Origin: Bacteroidales bacterium
GTDB taxonomy: Bacteria > Bacteroidota > Bacteroidia > Bacteroidales > F082
Assembly: GCA_030683155.1 (NCBI GenBank)
Contig: JAUXMV010000058.1
Location: 62,001-126,000 of the forward strand
Length of the DNA stretch: 64,000 nt
Direction: 5' to 3'
The notes beneath the pieces are model-generated. The model saw only the letters and a list, made by a program, of their open reading frames with translations, was not told where the DNA came from and made no database searches. The translations under genes and the position numbers were made by a program. Shown one piece after another: positions 43,187 to 52,440 of this stretch; within the stretch, counting starts at the first letter, position 1, and every line of letters starts with the position of its first letter.

Positions 43187-43275
43187 AATAAAACAAAATA
43201 ATTCAAATCAATTTTTTCTTCAGGCATATTTACATTAATGGATACTGAAATTCCAGATTACTTATGGGTGGCAAA

Positions 43276-45327
43276 ATGATAAACAGAGAGATAAGCTGGT
43301 TGCATTTCAATGCACGTGTTCTTCAGGAAGCAATGGATACAGCAAACCCACTTTGCGAACGACTGAGGTTTATTGGTATTTATTCCAATAACCGCGATGA
43401 GTTTTTCAGGGTCAGGGTTGCAACTTTGCGCCGTTTGAAAGAATTGAAAAAAGAAAAGCATGAGTTCCTGAGATACGACCCTTCAAAGACTTTGAAAGAA
43501 ATTCGTCAGATAATTGATGAGCAGGAACAGACGTATATGAGCACTTACCTGAATATCAGAGAAGGGCTTCAAAATGAAAATATTTTCATTGTTGGTCACG
43601 GCGACCTCGACCCGGCGCAGATACTTCTGGTGAAGGAATACTTCAGCGAGGAAGTGCATCCACACCTTTTTCCAATTATGCTCAATGGTTTAAGAGACGT
43701 TCAAAATTTGAGGGATAATGCTATTTATCTGGTCGTCAAACTTAGTAGCAGCAAAGGACTCCTTTCGGATGATTTCGCTTTGGTGAAAGTTCCCACTAGT
43801 CGTGTTTCGCGATTTTTTGTCCTTCCTGAAACTAAAGCCGGAATCAGTATTGTGCTGTTGGACGATGTGATTCGTTACAATCTTGATGAAATCTTCATGC
43901 CTTTTGGCTACGATACTTTTGACGCTTACTCCATCAAATTTACCCGCGATGCTGAGCTTGACCTCGAGAATGATGTGTCAAAAAGTTTCATCGAAATAAT
44001 GGCTGAAAGTCTTAAACAGCGGAAAAAAGGTGCGCCTGTTCGTTTTATTCATGATAAAAATATGCCGGATGAGATTCTGGAACATGTGTTGAAAAAATTT
44101 AAGATTACCAAAAAAGATATCCTTATTCCAGGCTGGCAATATCATAATTTCCGCGATTTCATGTCGTTTCCACATATTGGTCCGGAGCATTTATGGGATA
44201 AACCGATGACGCCAATACGTCATCCTGATTTGCCTCCCTATGTAAGTATTTTCAAAGTGATTCGTGAAAAAGATGTCATGCTTCATTTTCCCTATCACAC
44301 TTTTAATCACATCATTGACTTGTTGCGTGAAGCCTCAATTGACCCAAAAGTGCGTTCCATCAAAATGACACTTTACAGGGCCGCACGTGATTCCAACGTC
44401 ATCAATGCACTTGCCAATGCAGCCAGAAACGGGAAATCTGTTACTGTTTTTCTTGAGCTTCAAGCCCGTTTTGACGAAAAGGCCAATATTCAATGGTCGG
44501 AGAAATTGCATGAAGAAGGCGTAAAGATTATAAAAACCATACCCGGATTAAAAGTGCACAGTAAACTTTTGCTCATCCGGCGCAAAGAGGGTAAAAATGA
44601 TGTCTATTATTCGAACATAAGTACAGGCAATTACAACGAGTCAACGGCCCGCGTTTATGCAGATGATAGTTTGCTTACATCTGATGAGCAGATTGGACTT
44701 GAGGTTGGACAGATGTTTCGTCTTTTTGAAACCCCGTACAGTCCTCCAAACCTAAAAAAGCTTGTTATTTCACCTTATCGTGTGCGCAAGCATTTCATCA
44801 ATCTGCTCAGTGCCGAGATTCGGTTTGCCAAAGAAGGTAAAGACGCCTGGGCTATCTTAAAGATGAACAGTCTGGTGGATGAGGAGCTTGTAAAAAAACT
44901 CTATCAGGCTAGTCAGGCCGGAGTGCGAATACAAATTATCTGTCGCGGCATTTGTGTTTTGACACCCGGAATTGCAGGTCTCAGCGAAAACATTGAAGTC
45001 ATAAGCATTGTTGACCGATTTTTGGAACACAGCCGCGTTTTTGTTTTTGCAAACAACGGAGATCCTCTTTATTGGATTGCTTCGGCCGACTGGATGGTGC
45101 GTAACCTCGATCATCGTTTTGAAGTCGTTACACCTATTGACGATCCTGCAATAAAAAAGGAATTCTACGATATGCTGAAGATTCAGCTTTCCGACAATTG
45201 CAAAGCCCGCTTGTTGAATGGACCAATTGTAAATGAGTACAAAAAAATAAATGATGGTGAAGTTGCATTACGTTCACAACCAGCAATATACACTTATTTC
45301 AGCAACAAAAAATCAACAACAAAATAG
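43276..45327 (+). CDS. ppk1: Polyphosphate kinase 1
   Basis: Makes inorganic polyphosphate from ATP reversibly. It has the PPK1 four-domain layout: N-terminal INREISWLHFNARVLQEA, ERLRFIGIYSNNRDEFFRVR, and two phospholipase-D-like domains. The autophosphorylated histidine is His428 in LKVHSKLLLI; other landmarks are FLELQARFDEKANIQWSEKL, YSNISTGNYNESTARVYAD and ADWMVRNLDHRFEV. Length of 683 residues is standard. Either the ATG at 43264 (MGGKMINRE) or the one at 43276 (MINREISW) could be the start; 43276 matches the family start better. Confidence 0.96.
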   Translation: MINREISWLHFNARVLQEAMDTANPLCERLRFIGIYSNNRDEFFRVRVATLRRLKELKKEKHEFLRYDPSKTLKEIRQIIDEQEQTYMSTYLNIREGLQNENIFIVGHGDLDPAQILLVKEYFSEEVHPHLFPIMLNGLRDVQNLRDNAIYLVVKLSSSKGLLSDDFALVKVPTSRVSRFFVLPETKAGISIVLLDDVIRYNLDEIFMPFGYDTFDAYSIKFTRDAELDLENDVSKSFIEIMAESLKQRKKGAPVRFIHDKNMPDEILEHVLKKFKITKKDILIPGWQYHNFRDFMSFPHIGPEHLWDKPMTPIRHPDLPPYVSIFKVIREKDVMLHFPYHTFNHIIDLLREASIDPKVRSIKMTLYRAARDSNVINALANAARNGKSVTVFLELQARFDEKANIQWSEKLHEEGVKIIKTIPGLKVHSKLLLIRRKEGKNDVYYSNISTGNYNESTARVYADDSLLTSDEQIGLEVGQMFRLFETPYSPPNLKKLVISPYRVRKHFINLLSAEIRFAKEGKDAWAILKMNSLVDEELVKKLYQASQAGVRIQIICRGICVLTPGIAGLSENIEVISIVDRFLEHSRVFVFANNGDPLYWIASADWMVRNLDHRFEVVTPIDDPAIKKEFYDMLKIQLSDNCKARLLNGPIVNEYKKINDGEVALRSQPAIYTYFSNKKSTTK

Positions 45328-45347
45328 AAAAGTAAAATTGTTAAGCT

Positions 45348-45506
45348 ATGCCTGTCAAACCAATATTTATTATTATCGGACTGATCATCTTTATTTGGTT
45401 GCCGTTTTTGCTGGGATATTATGACGCGCTGACTGCCGTTTTTGTGACCGCAGGGAGTTTTATTGGTGGATATTTCGGCGAAAAAATGTTTAGGAAGAAA
45501 GACTAG
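45348..45506 (+). CDS. Small membrane protein, 52 residues
   Basis: A 52-codon frame (MPVKPIFIIIGLIIFIWLPF..., ending GEKMFRKKD) starting 20 bases after ppk1 and ending 19 bases before the convergent helicase stop. Two hydrophobic helices (about residues 5-23 and 28-43) are joined by GYYDAL and followed by a basic tail. Gene-like spacing, an ATG start and clean membrane topology support a real small protein, possibly cotranscribed with ppk1. No family recognised. Confidence 0.65.
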   Translation: MPVKPIFIIIGLIIFIWLPFLLGYYDALTAVFVTAGSFIGGYFGEKMFRKKD

Positions 45507-45525
45507 CTAGAAGCTTTTCTTGTCA

Positions 45526-48483
45526 TTATTCACAAATAAGCTTCAATATTTCTTCTTTGCTCAGTCCTCTGATAAACTGATCCTCAACGATGAAACTTTC
45601 GGCCAATGCGCGTTTTTTATCCTGTAGTTTGAGAATTTTTTCCTCAACTGTATCTTTGCTGATGAAGCGATAAACAAACACTTTTTTATCCTGCCCGATG
45701 CGGTGGGCTCTGTTTATAGCCTGCAACTCAGCAGCAGGATTCCACCATGGATCGAGCATAAAAACATATCCGGCTTCGGTAAGGTTTAGTCCAAGACCAC
45801 CGGCTTTCAGAGAAATTAGAAAAACCTTCACCTGATCGTTGTTTCTGAATGAGTCGATAACAGCCTCTCTTTTCAAAGTCGCTCCAATAAGTTTCACATA
45901 GCCGATATTATGCTGAATGCAATAATCTTCCAAAAGCTTGAGGTGACCTAAAAAAGAAGAGAATGCCAATACTTTGTGATTTTCTGAAATTACGGTTTGA
46001 AGCGTATCTGTTATCATCTCAAATTTGCCACTTTCTGATTCCAGAGAAGGATCTGCAAGACAAGGATGGTTGGCAAATTGGCGCAGTGTCATCAATGCCT
46101 TGAGTACCATCACAGCGTTGCCCGCGCCAAGATTTTCGTCTTCCAGACTTTCAAGCAGAGCATTGCGCATTCTCGATTTTTCCTCTTCATAAAGTTTTCG
46201 CTGCTCATCGCCCATTTCGCAATAAACAACTGTTTCTGTCATTGGAGGAAGTTCGGGTGCAACTTGTGCCTTTGTTCTTCGCAAGATGAAGGGTTTAATT
46301 ATTTCGATAAGTCTTTCGCGTTCAGGCGCCAAAGGGTTTTTGGAAATTGGCACTGCATAATAACGGTTGAATTCGGACAATGTACCAAGCATGCCCGGAT
46401 TTAGAAAATGCATTTGAGACCAGATGTCAGTAAGATGATTTTCCAGTGGTGTGCCGGTGAGGCCAAAGCGGAAGTCAGCCCTTAGCTCAAAGGCAGCTCT
46501 GGAAGTTTTTGATTCCGGATTCTTTATTTGCTGACTTTCATCCATAATGACATAGCTGAACGCAAAAGTTTTCAGCAGGTCAATATCATTGCGTAAGGTT
46601 CCGTAAGTTGTGAGAATAAGTTGATATGATTTGAGTATTTTTTTATTCATCTTGCGCTGAGTGCCGCTGTAGATAAGCGTTTTCATCCAAGGGGCAAATC
46701 TGTTGATTTCGTTTTTCCAGTTGTGTATTAACGAAGTTGGCATCACCAAAAGTGCTGGTAAACGACTTGTAGTAGCTGATTCAACTTCTATATGACTTTC
46801 CTGAACAACCGGAGGCTCGGAGAAAAGATCAAGTTGATAGTTTAGTTGTTGGTTATCAGTTATCTCATTTTTGTTTTGATCGATCTTTTGTTTTTTACTG
46901 CCTTCAAAAAATGCCGTGAGTACAGCAATCACCTGAATGGTTTTTCCTAAACCCATATCATCTGCCAGAATGCCTCCAAGATTTTGCCTTGAGAGATTTC
47001 TAATCCAAAAACTGCCATATTCCTGATAGGGTCGCAGTTCTGCATTATTCAACACAGGTTTTTGCCACAGGTCTATGCGCTCAATTTCCTTTTCCAGTGC
47101 TTCAATCTCTGTTAACTGAAATTGTTTGAGCGTTCCGAAGTGATGTTTGCTAAAACGCAGTGCCGTTGCATGTTCGCGGCCGTGAATAAACATCTCTCTG
47201 TACTTTTCAAACCATGAGTCAGGGATTAAAAACTTTTCACCATTGGGCAAAAAATAAATATTTTCATTTTGCAGAATATGATTTTTCAGTGCGACAAAAG
47301 GTAAACTAATGTCGCCTAAATTAATCATGATAAAAAGGTCGAACCAGTCATTTTGCATCTGGTTTTTTATCCGCAGATAGGGTTTATCAAAATTCCATGG
47401 ATTGGTTTCTTTTTGTTCAATGATGAAACCCTCCTCTTTCAATGCCGCTTTGTTTTCGATCAAAAATGGCAGAAAATCCTTAATATACCTTGATTCATTT
47501 CCTAGTCTGAAAAATGATGCGTATTGCTGAAGACCAAGTCCTTTTAATATTTTTCGTTTATTATTTTCCCATTCAGAATCTCTTCGAAAACGTTTAAAAA
47601 CAAATCCGTTTTCATCTGTTATCAGGGTTGTATAGGATTGCTGCGGGTTATCGCAAAGAATTTTACGGTCGTTGTAATCAAATGAAACAACAAAACCCGG
47701 TAATCCTTGAAAATCCTGTTCAAGGGATAAAACCACTTTTGGCTTAACATCCAGATCAATGATTTGAAAACCTTCTGCTTCAATATTCGAAAGATTGACG
47801 ATCTTTTTGATGAAACTTTCAAAATAAGTCTTTTCGATGCGCTGTGGAATCTGAATGTTTACTTTTTTCAAAAAGGGCGACAAGAGCTTTCCATTGATTT
47901 TATCGTCAAACCTGATTAATCTGTTTTTGGAATACAAATAGCAAGGTTCATTGCTGACGATGATATTATTGGGGTTTTGCAATGAAATTTTCGTTTCCTT
48001 TATCCATGCTTCAAAGGTGTAAGTGGTGCCTTCCTCTCCACGTTTGAAAAACAACTTCACCTCCGGAGGACTTTTTAAAATCTTTATCCTGCTTTCTTCG
48101 TAAAGATGAGGCCATATGTCACCATGATAAACAGGAATATCATTTTCCAGAAAAAGTTCGATGATTTTGGCCGTTTGTTTTGAAACAAAAGGCATCAGCA
48201 TTTTATCGATAATTTTTTTGTCAGCAGTCTTAAAAAATATTGAAGGGCTCTGTTTTGTCTTTGAAAATCTTCTTACGATTTCATTTACATCCAGCGAACG
48301 AGCCAATTCATGCAGAAGTTTTATATGGGGTGTTTCATTAGCTTCGTCAGAAATCTCATCTGCAGAAAACAAAGAAACTACGGTCAAAAAGGACTCTTCC
48401 CGGCGGCAGTAATAGGGGAGGATAAGATATCCCAAATGCGTTGTTGACCGTAGAATGCCAACCAAGAAGGCGCCTTCATTCAT
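45526..48483 (-). CDS. SNF2/SWI2-family helicase
   Basis: A 985-residue ATP-driven DNA translocase. The N-terminal half (about 450 residues) is poorly conserved. The two RecA-like lobes follow: motif I DDMGLGKTIQVI, motif Ia LVMPTSLIHNW, motif II MDESQQIKNPESK, motif III LTGTPLENHLTDIWS, then LAFSSFLGHLKLLEDY, motif V SLKAGGLGLNLTEA and motif VI AINRAHRIGQDKKVFVYR. The start was set at the first ATG (48483); the frame opens earlier at a TTG at 48519. Proteins of this form in bacteria act in RNA-polymerase recycling or DNA repair; the exact role is unknown. Confidence 0.93.
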   Translation of the reverse strand: MNEGAFLVGILRSTTHLGYLILPYYCRREESFLTVVSLFSADEISDEANETPHIKLLHELARSLDVNEIVRRFSKTKQSPSIFFKTADKKIIDKMLMPFVSKQTAKIIELFLENDIPVYHGDIWPHLYEESRIKILKSPPEVKLFFKRGEEGTTYTFEAWIKETKISLQNPNNIIVSNEPCYLYSKNRLIRFDDKINGKLLSPFLKKVNIQIPQRIEKTYFESFIKKIVNLSNIEAEGFQIIDLDVKPKVVLSLEQDFQGLPGFVVSFDYNDRKILCDNPQQSYTTLITDENGFVFKRFRRDSEWENNKRKILKGLGLQQYASFFRLGNESRYIKDFLPFLIENKAALKEEGFIIEQKETNPWNFDKPYLRIKNQMQNDWFDLFIMINLGDISLPFVALKNHILQNENIYFLPNGEKFLIPDSWFEKYREMFIHGREHATALRFSKHHFGTLKQFQLTEIEALEKEIERIDLWQKPVLNNAELRPYQEYGSFWIRNLSRQNLGGILADDMGLGKTIQVIAVLTAFFEGSKKQKIDQNKNEITDNQQLNYQLDLFSEPPVVQESHIEVESATTSRLPALLVMPTSLIHNWKNEINRFAPWMKTLIYSGTQRKMNKKILKSYQLILTTYGTLRNDIDLLKTFAFSYVIMDESQQIKNPESKTSRAAFELRADFRFGLTGTPLENHLTDIWSQMHFLNPGMLGTLSEFNRYYAVPISKNPLAPERERLIEIIKPFILRRTKAQVAPELPPMTETVVYCEMGDEQRKLYEEEKSRMRNALLESLEDENLGAGNAVMVLKALMTLRQFANHPCLADPSLESESGKFEMITDTLQTVISENHKVLAFSSFLGHLKLLEDYCIQHNIGYVKLIGATLKREAVIDSFRNNDQVKVFLISLKAGGLGLNLTEAGYVFMLDPWWNPAAELQAINRAHRIGQDKKVFVYRFISKDTVEEKILKLQDKKRALAESFIVEDQFIRGLSKEEILKLICE

Positions 48484-48647
48484 CTGGAAGTGATTTGAGT
48501 ATAAATTTGCAAATGTCAAAAAGTGTAGAAAATTCCAACTTGCGAAGGTAAGCTATTCTCTGCTATCGATAGGGCGCTAAAAAACGGTAAAACGTTTTCT
48601 TTTCCCGGAAGGCTAAATCCGGCAAGCCCAAAATGCAGGATTTTGGC

Positions 48648-48655
48648 TATTTTTG
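48648..48655 (+). promoter_or_regulatory. -7 promoter element of moeA
   Basis: TATTTTTG fits TAnnTTTG, 17 bases before the ATG at 48672. It lies inside the longer open frame (from 48633), which supports the later start. Confidence 0.45.
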
Positions 48656-48671
48656 CCACAAATTAAAGAAG

Positions 48672-49844
48672 ATGATCTCATTTGAAGAGGCTTATGCTAT
48701 CGTAACTAAAAACCTGCCCCTCACTGGCAATGAACGCGTTGATTACAGAGATTCTGCCGGTCGTGTTTTAGCGGAAGATATCTTTTCCGACATTCATATG
48801 CCTCCTTTTGACAAAGCAGCCGTTGATGGTTACGCATGCAGGATGACCGATATTCATCAGCCCTTGCAGCTTCTCGAAGTCATTCCGGCTGGTTCAACAC
48901 CTGCAAAAGAAATCATTGCGGGAAGCTGTTCCAAAATTATGACCGGTGCGATGATGCCTTCCGGAGCTGATTGTGTTGTGATGGTGGAGCAAACACGCGA
49001 GGAAAATGGAGTTGTATTTATAACTGACACAAGAACCAAAGCAAACATTGCTTATTTGGCTGAAGACATCAAAGCAGGTGATAAAGTTATTTCAAAAGGC
49101 ACTGTGATTAAACCACAACATATTGCTGTTTTGGCCACTGCAGGGGCTATCAGTCCGCTTGTCTTCAAAAAAGCACGAATCACAGTGATGTCAACAGGTG
49201 ATGAACTTGTTGAGCCGCATGTTGCGCCGGGGCCTGGAAAAATCCGTAATTCAAATAGCAGTCAGCTCGTTGCGCAGGCCATTGCCATGGGTGCTGATGC
49301 GGAATGTGGCGGCATTATCGCTGATACTGAACAGTCATCGCGCCAAATGATTACAGATGCATTGACCAAAAGCGATGTCGTCATCCTCTCAGGCGGAATC
49401 TCTATGGGTGATTTCGACTTTATTCCTGCCATTTTAAATGAGATGGGAATAGAGATTTTGTTCCGTTCTGTGGCTGTTCAACCGGGTAAGCCAAGTGTTT
49501 TTGCGCGTTCAGGCAATAAATTCGTTTTTGCCCTTCCCGGAAATCCGGTTTCCTCATTCAACATCTTCGAGCTGCTGGCAAAACCATTTTTGTACAAATT
49601 AATGGGTCACACCTACAGTCCTGTTCGTTTACGAATACCCATCGGCGAAAATTATTCGCGCAAAGCACTGGCAAGACACGGTTTTGTTCCAGCAATCATC
49701 GATGCACATGGCCGGGCGATGCCTGTGCATTATCACGGTTCGGCTCATATCAATGCTTTGGTGCAGGCCACAGCCCTTATCAGCGTTCCGCTTGGAGTGG
49801 CATCATTCAACGAAGGAGACCTTGTGGATGTTCGACTCATTTAA
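48672..49844 (+). CDS. moeA: Molybdopterin molybdenumtransferase
   Basis: MoeA inserts molybdate (or tungstate) into adenylylated molybdopterin. The 390-residue protein has the MoeA domains in order. The N-terminal part carries AEDIFSDIHMPPFDKAAVDGYA, then IMTGAMMPSGADCVVMVEQT. The catalytic MPT-binding part has MSTGDELVEP, KIRNSNSSQL and VVILSGGISMGDFDF with Asp. Then comes PGKPSVFARSGNKFVFALPGNPVSSF, and a C-terminal beta domain. The start was chosen at MISFEEAYAI because the -7 element lies just before it. Its last 17 bases overlap moaA, so the pair is cotranscribed. Other cofactor genes are not in the window. Confidence 0.95.
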   Translation: MISFEEAYAIVTKNLPLTGNERVDYRDSAGRVLAEDIFSDIHMPPFDKAAVDGYACRMTDIHQPLQLLEVIPAGSTPAKEIIAGSCSKIMTGAMMPSGADCVVMVEQTREENGVVFITDTRTKANIAYLAEDIKAGDKVISKGTVIKPQHIAVLATAGAISPLVFKKARITVMSTGDELVEPHVAPGPGKIRNSNSSQLVAQAIAMGADAECGGIIADTEQSSRQMITDALTKSDVVILSGGISMGDFDFIPAILNEMGIEILFRSVAVQPGKPSVFARSGNKFVFALPGNPVSSFNIFELLAKPFLYKLMGHTYSPVRLRIPIGENYSRKALARHGFVPAIIDAHGRAMPVHYHGSAHINALVQATALISVPLGVASFNEGDLVDVRLI

Positions 49845-50628
49845 CAGAAAAATAAATTATTTGCGCGTTTCGGTCACCGACCGGTGCAATCTGCGCTGCA
49901 CATACTGCATGCCTGAATGTGGTATCGAAACCATGCCTCACGAAAAAATTCTCCGCTTTGAAGAAATCGTTGATGTTGTTTCTTTTGCAGTGAAAAATGG
50001 CGTCAGCAAAGTCAGAATAACCGGGGGAGAGCCGCTGGTCAGAAATGGCATTGTGAATCTTGTCGGACAAATTGCATCCATTTCAGGTATTGACGATTTA
50101 GGCATGACAACCAATGGTATTCTGCTGAATCGATTTGCAGAACCTCTTAAAGCTGCAGGTTTGCACAGAATCAATATAAGTTTGGATACGGTCAACCCTG
50201 AAAAATTCCATCAAATTACCCGAACTGGTAATATTGAAGATGTGTTGAAAGGTATCGATGCTGCGCGTAATGCCGGACTTGAGCCGATTAAAATTAATTG
50301 TGTCATAAAGAACAACTCCAAAGAGCCTGATGCGTTGGAGGTAAAAAAGTTTTGTGACGAAAACGGATTGAAAGTTCGTTTTATCAAAGAAATGAACCTC
50401 GAAACCGGACAGTTTTCTGTTGTTGAAGGCGGTGATGGCGGACATTGTGCGAGTTGTAACCGCATGCGCCTCACTGCGAATGGCGACCTGAAGCCATGCC
50501 TGTTTACAGATCTCAGTTATAATGTCAGGGAAATGGGTGTGGAGGCAGCATATTTGGCTGCTATTCAAAACAAGCCCGTTTGTGGTTCTATCAATCACAA
50601 AAATCAATTTAGTAATATTGGCGGTTAA
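49828..50628 (+). CDS. moaA: MoaA-like GTP 3',8-cyclase, short form
   Basis: Radical SAM enzyme of the first step of molybdenum cofactor synthesis. Residues 20-27 hold Cys20-x3-Cys24-x2-Cys27 (DRCNLRCTYCMPE). ITGGEPLVRNG follows, and the C-terminal second cluster is in HCASCNRMRLTANGDLKPCLF. The chain ends in the conserved Gly-Gly (FSNIGG). At 266 residues it is clearly shorter than the usual 320-330. The segment between KEMNLETGQFSVVEGG and the C-terminal cysteines lacks about 45 residues, without any sign of a frameshift, so this is a compact family variant. The start overlaps the end of moeA. Confidence 0.88.
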   Translation: MFDSFNRKINYLRVSVTDRCNLRCTYCMPECGIETMPHEKILRFEEIVDVVSFAVKNGVSKVRITGGEPLVRNGIVNLVGQIASISGIDDLGMTTNGILLNRFAEPLKAAGLHRINISLDTVNPEKFHQITRTGNIEDVLKGIDAARNAGLEPIKINCVIKNNSKEPDALEVKKFCDENGLKVRFIKEMNLETGQFSVVEGGDGGHCASCNRMRLTANGDLKPCLFTDLSYNVREMGVEAAYLAAIQNKPVCGSINHKNQFSNIGG

Positions 50629-50814
50629 CGACAATTTTTTCCTTTTTTGCGGGAATCAAAATAGGGCAAATTCGTAAAGTTTTAACCTTTTATTTCATGT
50701 TTCATTTTGACTAATTACCTGATCGTGAAAACATCAAGCTAATCAGGTACTGAAATATCTTTAATTCTTACCTTCCCTAGGGTCAATTTGTTGCGTTTAA
50801 TTCTTAACTTGGAC

Positions 50815-50844
50815 TTGGCAAATGAAACTAAAAAATTATCTTTG
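50815..50844 (+). promoter_or_regulatory. Promoter of the V-ATPase operon
   Basis: A -33 TTG (50815-50817) and -7 TATCTTTG (50837-50844) with a 19-base spacing fit the Bacteroidota consensus, 31 bases before the subunit E start at 50875. The -7 position inside the longer open frame (from 50788) supports the later start. Confidence 0.65.
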
Positions 50845-50874
50845 CACCCTGATTCAGTGAAAAACCAAAACCTT

Positions 50875-51492
50875 ATGAACGAAAAACTTCAGGAGTTAAC
50901 AAGAAAGATCTACGATGAAGGTCTTGAGAAAGGTAAAAACGAAGCCCTTGAAATTGTTGAAAAAGCAAAAATGGAAGCCGAAAGCATTTTGACTAAGGCC
51001 GAAAAGGACGCTAAGAACTTGCTTGAGAAAGCCACAAAAGAATCGGAAGAAATGAAAAAGATCGTTCATTCCGAGTTGGCTATTTCATCCCGTCAGGCAC
51101 TCACTTCCGTGAAGCAGAAAATTGCTTCCCTCATCAATGAGAAAGCTGTTGACATGGCGCTTACCAAAAGTTTTAACGACAAAGAGCTGATGAAATCCCT
51201 TATGCTTAAGATAGCAGAAAACTGGGGTGAAATAAGCAAGTCGAGCCAGGGTGTTATTATGTATCTTTCGGAAAAAGACAAACAGGAGCTGGAAGGTTTT
51301 CTGCTCAAAAATGTGGCAGGCGTTATCAGCGAAGGCTTCGATATCAGTTTTGAGGAAGGAATAAAAAGCGGCTTCCGTATCGGACCTAAAGATAAAAGTT
51401 TCAAAATCAGTTTTACAGACAAGGATTTTGAAAGTTTCTTTATGCAGTTCCTTCGTCCAAGGACGCAGAAGTTTTTCACTGAGGAATCTTAA
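50875..51492 (+). CDS. V-type ATP synthase subunit E
   Basis: Peripheral-stalk subunit of the V-type ATPase. Of 205 residues the first 110 form a long charged helix (KIYDEGLEKGKNEALEIVEK, AKMEAESILTKAEKDAKNLL), typical of the stalk. The C-terminal part is a mixed domain ending in FMQFLRPRTQKFF. First gene of the seven-gene operon; starts 31 bases after the -7 element. No separate subunit G/H gene was seen beside it. Confidence 0.9.
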   Translation: MNEKLQELTRKIYDEGLEKGKNEALEIVEKAKMEAESILTKAEKDAKNLLEKATKESEEMKKIVHSELAISSRQALTSVKQKIASLINEKAVDMALTKSFNDKELMKSLMLKIAENWGEISKSSQGVIMYLSEKDKQELEGFLLKNVAGVISEGFDISFEEGIKSGFRIGPKDKSFKISFTDKDFESFFMQFLRPRTQKFFTEES

Positions 51493-51494
51493 TC

Positions 51495-52349
51495 ATGTTG
51501 CTCAATTCCAAGCGGGCTTATTATTATTTAGTCGCCGGGTTGCCCGATCTGTTGCTCGATGAAGGCAAGATAAAAACCACAATGGCCGACATTAGAGAAG
51601 AGTTACTGGGTAATTTACACCCGGATGACTTGACTTTGGCAAGGGTTCTTTTTCTTAAATATGACAATGCCAACCTGCTTAATATTCTGTTGAAAAATTT
51701 TTCTGAATTTGATGAAAGGGGCATTTATCCCTTGTCATTGATGGAAGAGCAAATAAAAGAACCGGGTACAGGGATTCTTCCTTATCTTTCTGAATTCATT
51801 ACTGAATTCAAATCAGAAGATCAGGAAGTAAATCCAAAAAGCTGGGAAAACAGACTGGAAGAGAAATTCTACGCGTATCTGCTTTCACTCGAAAATGATT
51901 TTATTCGCCAATGGTACGAGTTGCAGCTCAATATGGGCAATGTGCTTACAGCAATAAACTGCAGATACCATAAAATTGCACCTGAATTACAGTTGATAGG
52001 CAATAATGCTATCGTAGAAAGCATTATGCGCAGCAATGCAAAAGACTTTGGTCTGACGCAGGAATTTCCGGAGATTGAAACAATACTTTCTGCCTGGGAA
52101 ACCAATGATGTGCTCAGTCGTGAAAAGGTTCTTGATACCATTAGATGGAATTGGATCGATGAAAACGTGTTTTTTCACTACTTCACCATAGAAAAATTGA
52201 TTGCGTTTTTACTTCAGCTCGAAATGGTTGAAAGATGGATGAAACTTGATTATGAAGAAGGCAAAAGACTCTTCGTGAAGCTGCTCGATAAATTAGGCAG
52301 CAGCTACGAACTTCCAGAAGAATTCACGCCTCAGCATTTAAAAACATAA
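51495..52349 (+). CDS. DUF2764 protein of the V-ATPase operon
   Basis: A 284-residue, mostly helical protein (YYYLVAGLPDLLLDEGKIK at the start, LENDFIRQWYELQLNMGNVLTAINCRYHKI in the middle). Proteins of this family sit between subunits E and A in Bacteroidota V-ATPase operons. By place and helical make-up it is a candidate for the central-stalk coupling subunit (subunit C/d role); this is inference. It lies 2 bases after subunit E. Confidence 0.85.
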   Translation: MLLNSKRAYYYLVAGLPDLLLDEGKIKTTMADIREELLGNLHPDDLTLARVLFLKYDNANLLNILLKNFSEFDERGIYPLSLMEEQIKEPGTGILPYLSEFITEFKSEDQEVNPKSWENRLEEKFYAYLLSLENDFIRQWYELQLNMGNVLTAINCRYHKIAPELQLIGNNAIVESIMRSNAKDFGLTQEFPEIETILSAWETNDVLSREKVLDTIRWNWIDENVFFHYFTIEKLIAFLLQLEMVERWMKLDYEEGKRLFVKLLDKLGSSYELPEEFTPQHLKT

Positions 52350-52440
52350 AAGAATCAGCGTAAAGGGCAACTTAAGTGATTTTGTTGTCTTTTTTGCATT
52401 AAAATTGAATTATTAAAACGTTTAACGGAAATATTTTCAA

